Source: Sulfuritalea sp. (GTDB lineage: Bacteria; Pseudomonadota; Gammaproteobacteria; Burkholderiales; Rhodocyclaceae). From it: a stretch of 15,789 nt of DNA. Positions 13,759-15,789 of the stretch are shown in pieces. Both the position numbers and the translations under genes were made by a program. The DNA lies in contig JADJVS010000003.1 in the NCBI GenBank assembly GCA_016710465.1, positions 1 to 15,789 of the forward strand, given 5' to 3'. Positions within the stretch are counted from its first letter, which is position 1, and each line of letters opens with the position of its first letter. Under the pieces are notes generated by a model that was not told where the DNA came from, ran no database searches, and saw only the letters and a program-made list of their open reading frames with translations.

Positions 13759-15471
13759 ATGCGCATCCTGCTCCTGACCCACGCCTTCAACAGCCTGACC
13801 CAAAGGCTGGGCGCTGAACTGCTGCGGCGCGGCCACGAGACATCGATCGAGTTCGACATCGCCGACAGTGTCACGGAAGAAGCCGTCGCCCTGTTCAAGC
13901 CCGAACTGATCGTCGCGCCCTACCTGCGGCGGGCGATTCCCGAATCGGTCTGGAGGCGGCATGTCTGCCTCGTCGTGCATCCCGGCATCGTTGGCGACCG
14001 TGGTCCGTCGGCGCTGGATTGGGCCTTGCAGGAGGGTGCGACGGAGTGGGGTGTCACCGTACTGCAGGCCGAGGCCGAGATGGATGCCGGGCCGGTATGG
14101 GCCACGGCGACGTTTCCGCTGCGCGCGGCGAAGAAGTCCAGCATCTACCGCAACGAGGTGACGCAAGCGGCGGTGACGGCGGTGCTGCAGGCGGTCGAGA
14201 ACTACGCGGCCGGCAAGGCGCCGACGCCGCTGGCGGACTGGGCGAACGCGCGTGGCCGTTTGCTGCCGCTGATGAAGCAGGCGGACCGTGCGATCGACTG
14301 GCAGCGCGACGACAGCGTCACGGTGCTGCGCAAGATCAACGCCGCCGACGGCTTTCCCGGTGTCGCCGATCACCTGTTCGGCATACCCTGCCACATCTTC
14401 GATGCCTGGCCGGAAGCGAGCCTGGCCGGCGTATCGTCGGTTGGGGCGGGAAGGGTTCTCGGCCGGCGCGAAACGGCGGTTCTGCGTCGCACCCTGGATG
14501 GCGCGGTGTGGATCGGTCATGCCAAGCGCGAAGGCGGTTTCAAATTGCCGGTAACGCTGGCGTTTCCGGAAGAGACTTCCGATATTGCGGATGTACCGCT
14601 CGCCTCGTGGTGGCGCATGGATCACGCGAGCTGGCAGGACATAGCGTGGGAGGAATCCGGGCAGGTCGGCTTCCTGCATTTCGAGTTTTACAACGGCGCC
14701 ATGTCCACCACGCAATGCCAACGCCTGCGCGAGGCCCTGGCCTGGGCCAAGACCCGGCCGGTGCGGGTGATCGTGCTCGCTGGCGGGGCCGACTTCTGGT
14801 CCAACGGTATCCACCTCAACGTCATCGAGCATGCCGAGTCGCCGGCTGACGAATCCTGGGCCAACATCAACGCCATGAACGACCTGGCGCTGGAATTGAT
14901 CAATAGCGGGCGGCAGATCACCATCGCCGCGCTGGCCGGCAATGCCGGTGCCGGCGGCTGCTTCCTGGCGCGCGCCGCCGACCTGCTGTGGGCGCGCGAT
15001 GGCGTGATGCTCAATCCCCACTACAAGGGCATGGGAAACCTCTACGGCTCGGAATACTGGACCTACCTGCTGCCGCGCCGCGTCGGCGACGAGGCGGCAC
15101 GGGCCATCATGCGCAACCGCCAGCCGCTGACTGCGCAGGAAGCGGTCGAGATCGGCTTCAGCGATGCCTGTCTGGCCGGCGATCCGGATGCCTTCCGCAT
15201 CGACGTGGCGCGGCGCGCGATGGAGATTGCCGCAGCGGCCGATCTGGACCAGCGCCTGGCCGCCAAGCGCGAACGCCGCGCCGCCGACGAGGCCGAGAAG
15301 CCGCTTGCCGCCTATCGCGAAGAGGAACTGGCGCAGATGCGGCGCAACTTCTACGGTTTCGATCCCAGCTACCACGTGGCGCGCCACCATTTTGTGCGCA
15401 AGTCTCTGGCCTCGTGGACACCGCGTCACCTGGCGCGGCACCGCGACCTGGGTTGGACCGTTCCCGCATGA
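13759..15471 (+). CDS. hypX: HypX/HoxX, CO-ligand synthesis from formyl-tetrahydrofolate
   Basis: A 570-residue two-domain protein that makes CO for the hydrogenase Fe site from N10-formyl-THF through formyl-CoA, allowing maturation under aerobic conditions. The N-terminal formyltransferase-like domain shows VHPGIVGDRGPSALDWAL at 73-90. The C-terminal domain is enoyl-CoA hydratase-like, with AGNAGAGGCFLARAADLL and the segment HYKGMGNLYGSEYW. Y422 and E432, ten residues apart, match the conserved Tyr416/Glu426 pair of Aquifex HypX, as I recall them. The start is 10 bases after hypE, and the stop overlaps the next gene (ATGA). The neighbourhood hypE-hypX-hoxA is that of Cupriavidus. Confidence 0.93.
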   Translation: MRILLLTHAFNSLTQRLGAELLRRGHETSIEFDIADSVTEEAVALFKPELIVAPYLRRAIPESVWRRHVCLVVHPGIVGDRGPSALDWALQEGATEWGVTVLQAEAEMDAGPVWATATFPLRAAKKSSIYRNEVTQAAVTAVLQAVENYAAGKAPTPLADWANARGRLLPLMKQADRAIDWQRDDSVTVLRKINAADGFPGVADHLFGIPCHIFDAWPEASLAGVSSVGAGRVLGRRETAVLRRTLDGAVWIGHAKREGGFKLPVTLAFPEETSDIADVPLASWWRMDHASWQDIAWEESGQVGFLHFEFYNGAMSTTQCQRLREALAWAKTRPVRVIVLAGGADFWSNGIHLNVIEHAESPADESWANINAMNDLALELINSGRQITIAALAGNAGAGGCFLARAADLLWARDGVMLNPHYKGMGNLYGSEYWTYLLPRRVGDEAARAIMRNRQPLTAQEAVEIGFSDACLAGDPDAFRIDVARRAMEIAAAADLDQRLAAKRERRAADEAEKPLAAYREEELAQMRRNFYGFDPSYHVARHHFVRKSLASWTPRHLARHRDLGWTVPA

Positions 15472-15789
15472 AAGCCCCCGCCCCCCTCACCGTGCTGGTG
15501 GTCGACGACGAACCGCGCTCGCTGGAACCTTACGCCGCACCCGCTGGAGGAGGGACTTCACGGTGTTCTCGCCCAATCCGCCGAGGAGGGCGGGCGATCA
15601 TGGCGCGCGAGTTCACTGCATATCGTGCTCTCCGACCAGCGCATGCGCGGAGTACCTCGGGCGTCGAGTTCCTGCGCCGGGTGCGCAACCGGTGGCCGGA
15701 CACGGTGAGGCTGATCCTCTCCGGCTATACCGATGCCGAGGACATCATCGCCGGCATCAACCAGGCCGGCATCTGGCAATACCTGCTCA
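15468..15789 (+). pseudogene. hoxA: HoxA/HupR-like NtrC-family response regulator, 3' partial and frame-scrambled
   Basis: The start ATG overlaps the hypX stop and gives LTVLVVDDEPRSLE, the acidic-pocket start of a receiver domain. From 15657 the same frame gives SGVEFLRRVRNRWPDTVRLI and then SGYTDAEDIIAGINQAGIWQ, a close match to the HoxA/HupR receiver as I know it. Between them the expected sequence is spread over other frames: LEE and AQSAEEG in frame 1, DFTVFS in frame 2, GRAIMAREF in frame 0, and HIVLSDQRM with the phospho-acceptor Asp in frame 1. The frame as written is open throughout but would lack that Asp. At least five frame changes in about 130 bases with conserved pieces intact suggest poor sequence near an assembly end. 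The sigma-54-contacting ATPase domain would lie beyond the window. Its probable target is the promoter at 1447. Confidence 0.75.

Noticed and set aside
1..15789. CRISPR array, tRNA, rRNA, phage or transposase genes
   Set aside because: No regularly spaced repeats, RNA genes or recognisable integrase/transposase proteins were seen. The only repeats are the short palindromic elements listed.

Overview
The window is a GC-rich proteobacterial [NiFe]-hydrogenase locus. The arrangement hypA-hypB-short hypF-hypC-hypD-hypE-hypX-hoxA matches the order known from Cupriavidus (Ralstonia) eutropha, so a betaproteobacterium is the best guess. That is inferred from gene order and style, because no rRNA or other taxonomic marker is present. 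Nearly everything is on the plus strand and tightly packed, with many ATGA, GTGA and TGATG overlaps.

Layout. Positions 1-1338 hold the end of an unidentified gene and an overlapping major-facilitator transporter. The 1339-1521 gap is the control region: an inverted repeat, an IHF-like site, a good sigma-54 (-24/-12) promoter and a leader hairpin. Positions 1522-6685 encode a periplasm-facing, quinone-linked uptake or bidirectional hydrogenase of the E. coli Hyd-2 (Hyb) type: Tat-exported small subunit, Tat-exported ferredoxin HybA, membrane protein HybB and the NiFe large subunit. The large subunit gene carries two compensating 1-nt frameshifts. After a REP/BIME-like double hairpin come the large-subunit protease hybD, a first hypC, the chaperone hybE and a small hemerythrin (6792-8463). 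Positions 8581-15471 are the maturation genes hypA, hypB, hypF, hypC, hypD, hypE and hypX. A pair of long inverted-repeat elements sits between hypF and the second hypC. The window ends inside a hoxA/hupR-like response regulator whose reading frame is scrambled.

How it works together. HypA and HypB deliver nickel, with a 24-histidine store on HypB. HypF and HypE make the cyanide ligands from carbamoyl groups, HypC and HypD carry the Fe(CN)2CO unit, and HypX is expected to make the CO ligand from formyl-tetrahydrofolate. HybD then trims the large subunit C-terminus, HybE proofreads the Tat-targeted small subunit, and the folded complex is exported and docked on HybA/HybB. HoxA, an NtrC-type activator, is the natural partner of the sigma-54 promoter upstream of the structural genes.

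The locus is a recognisable hydrogenase system, not a wholly new one. The most notable points are the combination of a standard (oxygen-sensitive-type) iron-sulfur relay with oxygen-linked accessories (HypX, hemerythrin), the mosaic of Hyb-type structural genes with Cupriavidus-type maturation genes, the short HypF, the intergenic repeats, and the frameshifts, which look like sequence errors.
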